NCBI GenBank assembly: GCA_030147305.1
Contig: JASLAE010000156.1
Coordinates: forward strand, 1-14,877
Source of the DNA: Cesiribacter sp.
Lineage (GTDB): Bacteria > Bacteroidota > Bacteroidia > Cytophagales > Cyclobacteriaceae
Direction: 5' to 3'
DNA: 14,877 nucleotides
Shown here one piece after another: positions 14,517 through 14,877 of the stretch; position 1 is the stretch's first letter; each line of letters begins with the position of its first letter. Position numbers and translations under genes: made by a program. The notes beneath the pieces are model-generated. The model was not told the DNA's origin and searched no databases. It saw only the letters and a program-made list of their open reading frames with translations.

Positions 14517-14877
14517 CTATTCTACGCCCTCTATACTGCCTTCTGCTTCCGGCTCTTCGTCTGGGTTACCCATGATGCCGCGATATACTTTCCACTCACG
14601 TATACTGCGCATAAAGCCAAATTCATTGAACCTTCGGCCCACCAAAAACCTGAATCCATTGGTGTTTACACTTACACCCAGACCATCTACTTCATACTGT
14701 TGGCGCTGGCTCAAATAAGATACATTCCAGAAGTAGAGATCATCATCATAGCCAAAAGCCGCCTGCATTTGTAGCCGCCCTTCTACTGCCCATTGTTCGC
14801 TGTCCTGCTCATTTTCGTCAGAAACTTTTCTTCTCTGTACCTCCGGCCCAAGCGCCAGACTCGTCATCAGATAAAAT
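14517..14877 (-). CDS. C-terminal part of a probable outer-membrane protein (DUF4421-like)
   Basis: The frame is open to the right edge, and the ATG at 14867 is preceded by in-frame Tyr-Leu codons, so it is probably internal and the N-terminus is outside the window. About 120 residues are visible. Alternating aromatic and hydrophobic strands (LQMQAAFGYDDDLYFWNVSYL, then FRFLVGRRFNEF) look like the last strands of a beta-barrel and resemble the end of DUF4421 proteins, a Bacteroidota outer-membrane family of unknown function. The barrel-like part is followed by an acidic tail (about NPDEEPEAEGSIEGVE) instead of ending in an aromatic residue. It converges on the phosphatase gene. The family name is given with limited confidence. 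Confidence 0.6.
   Translation of the reverse strand, partial: FYLMTSLALGPEVQRRKVSDENEQDSEQWAVEGRLQMQAAFGYDDDLYFWNVSYLSQRQQYEVDGLGVSVNTNGFRFLVGRRFNEFGFMRSIREWKVYRGIMGNPDEEPEAEGSIEGVE

Overview
The window looks like a chromosomal segment of a Bacteroidota bacterium, most likely a member of the Cytophagales. The signs are several perfect matches to the Bacteroidota -7 promoter element TAnnTTTG placed just upstream of gene starts, a long secreted Ig-repeat protein of the type common in this phylum, a small protein family and an outer-membrane protein family I know mainly from Bacteroidota, and few Shine-Dalgarno sequences. Base composition is moderate and even. I see no tRNA, rRNA, CRISPR array, insertion sequence or phage gene.

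Layout. Positions 1-4423 (minus) hold a two-gene unit: a membrane histidine kinase with a GTG start and, 3 bases behind it, a large secreted protein with at least eight tandem Ig-like repeats that runs off the left edge. Positions 4424-4784 hold no gene. Positions 4785-6197 (minus) carry a cystathionine beta-synthase-type PLP enzyme with its own promoter and terminator. A small conserved Bacteroidota protein (6382-6738, plus) converges on pyrB across a shared terminator. Positions 6775-8291 (minus) are pyrR-pyrB, 2 bases apart. Upstream of them, and also on the minus strand, is a secreted conserved protein of unknown function (8396-9982). Its terminator lies immediately upstream of the pyrR -7 element.

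From 10244 the plus strand takes over. A TTG-started PolX-family gene overlaps a family-9 glycosyltransferase by 4 bases. Next come an HNH-like/AP2 DNA-binding protein with its own terminator and a SixA-type histidine phosphatase. The right edge holds the C-terminus of a probable outer-membrane protein on the minus strand.

Most genes are housekeeping: pyrimidine synthesis and its regulator, sulfur amino acid metabolism, DNA maintenance and envelope sugar transfer. No new multi-gene system is evident. The points most worth a second look are these: (1) the PolX homologue has lost all three catalytic aspartates of the polymerase site but keeps a complete PHP nuclease site; (2) the AP2 protein carries an HNH fold without its catalytic His/Asn and has a nested inverted repeat over its probable promoter; (3) a histidine kinase without a visible response regulator is tightly coupled to a giant Ig-repeat surface protein; (4) PyrR has a His/Gln-rich insertion and no visible attenuator leader.
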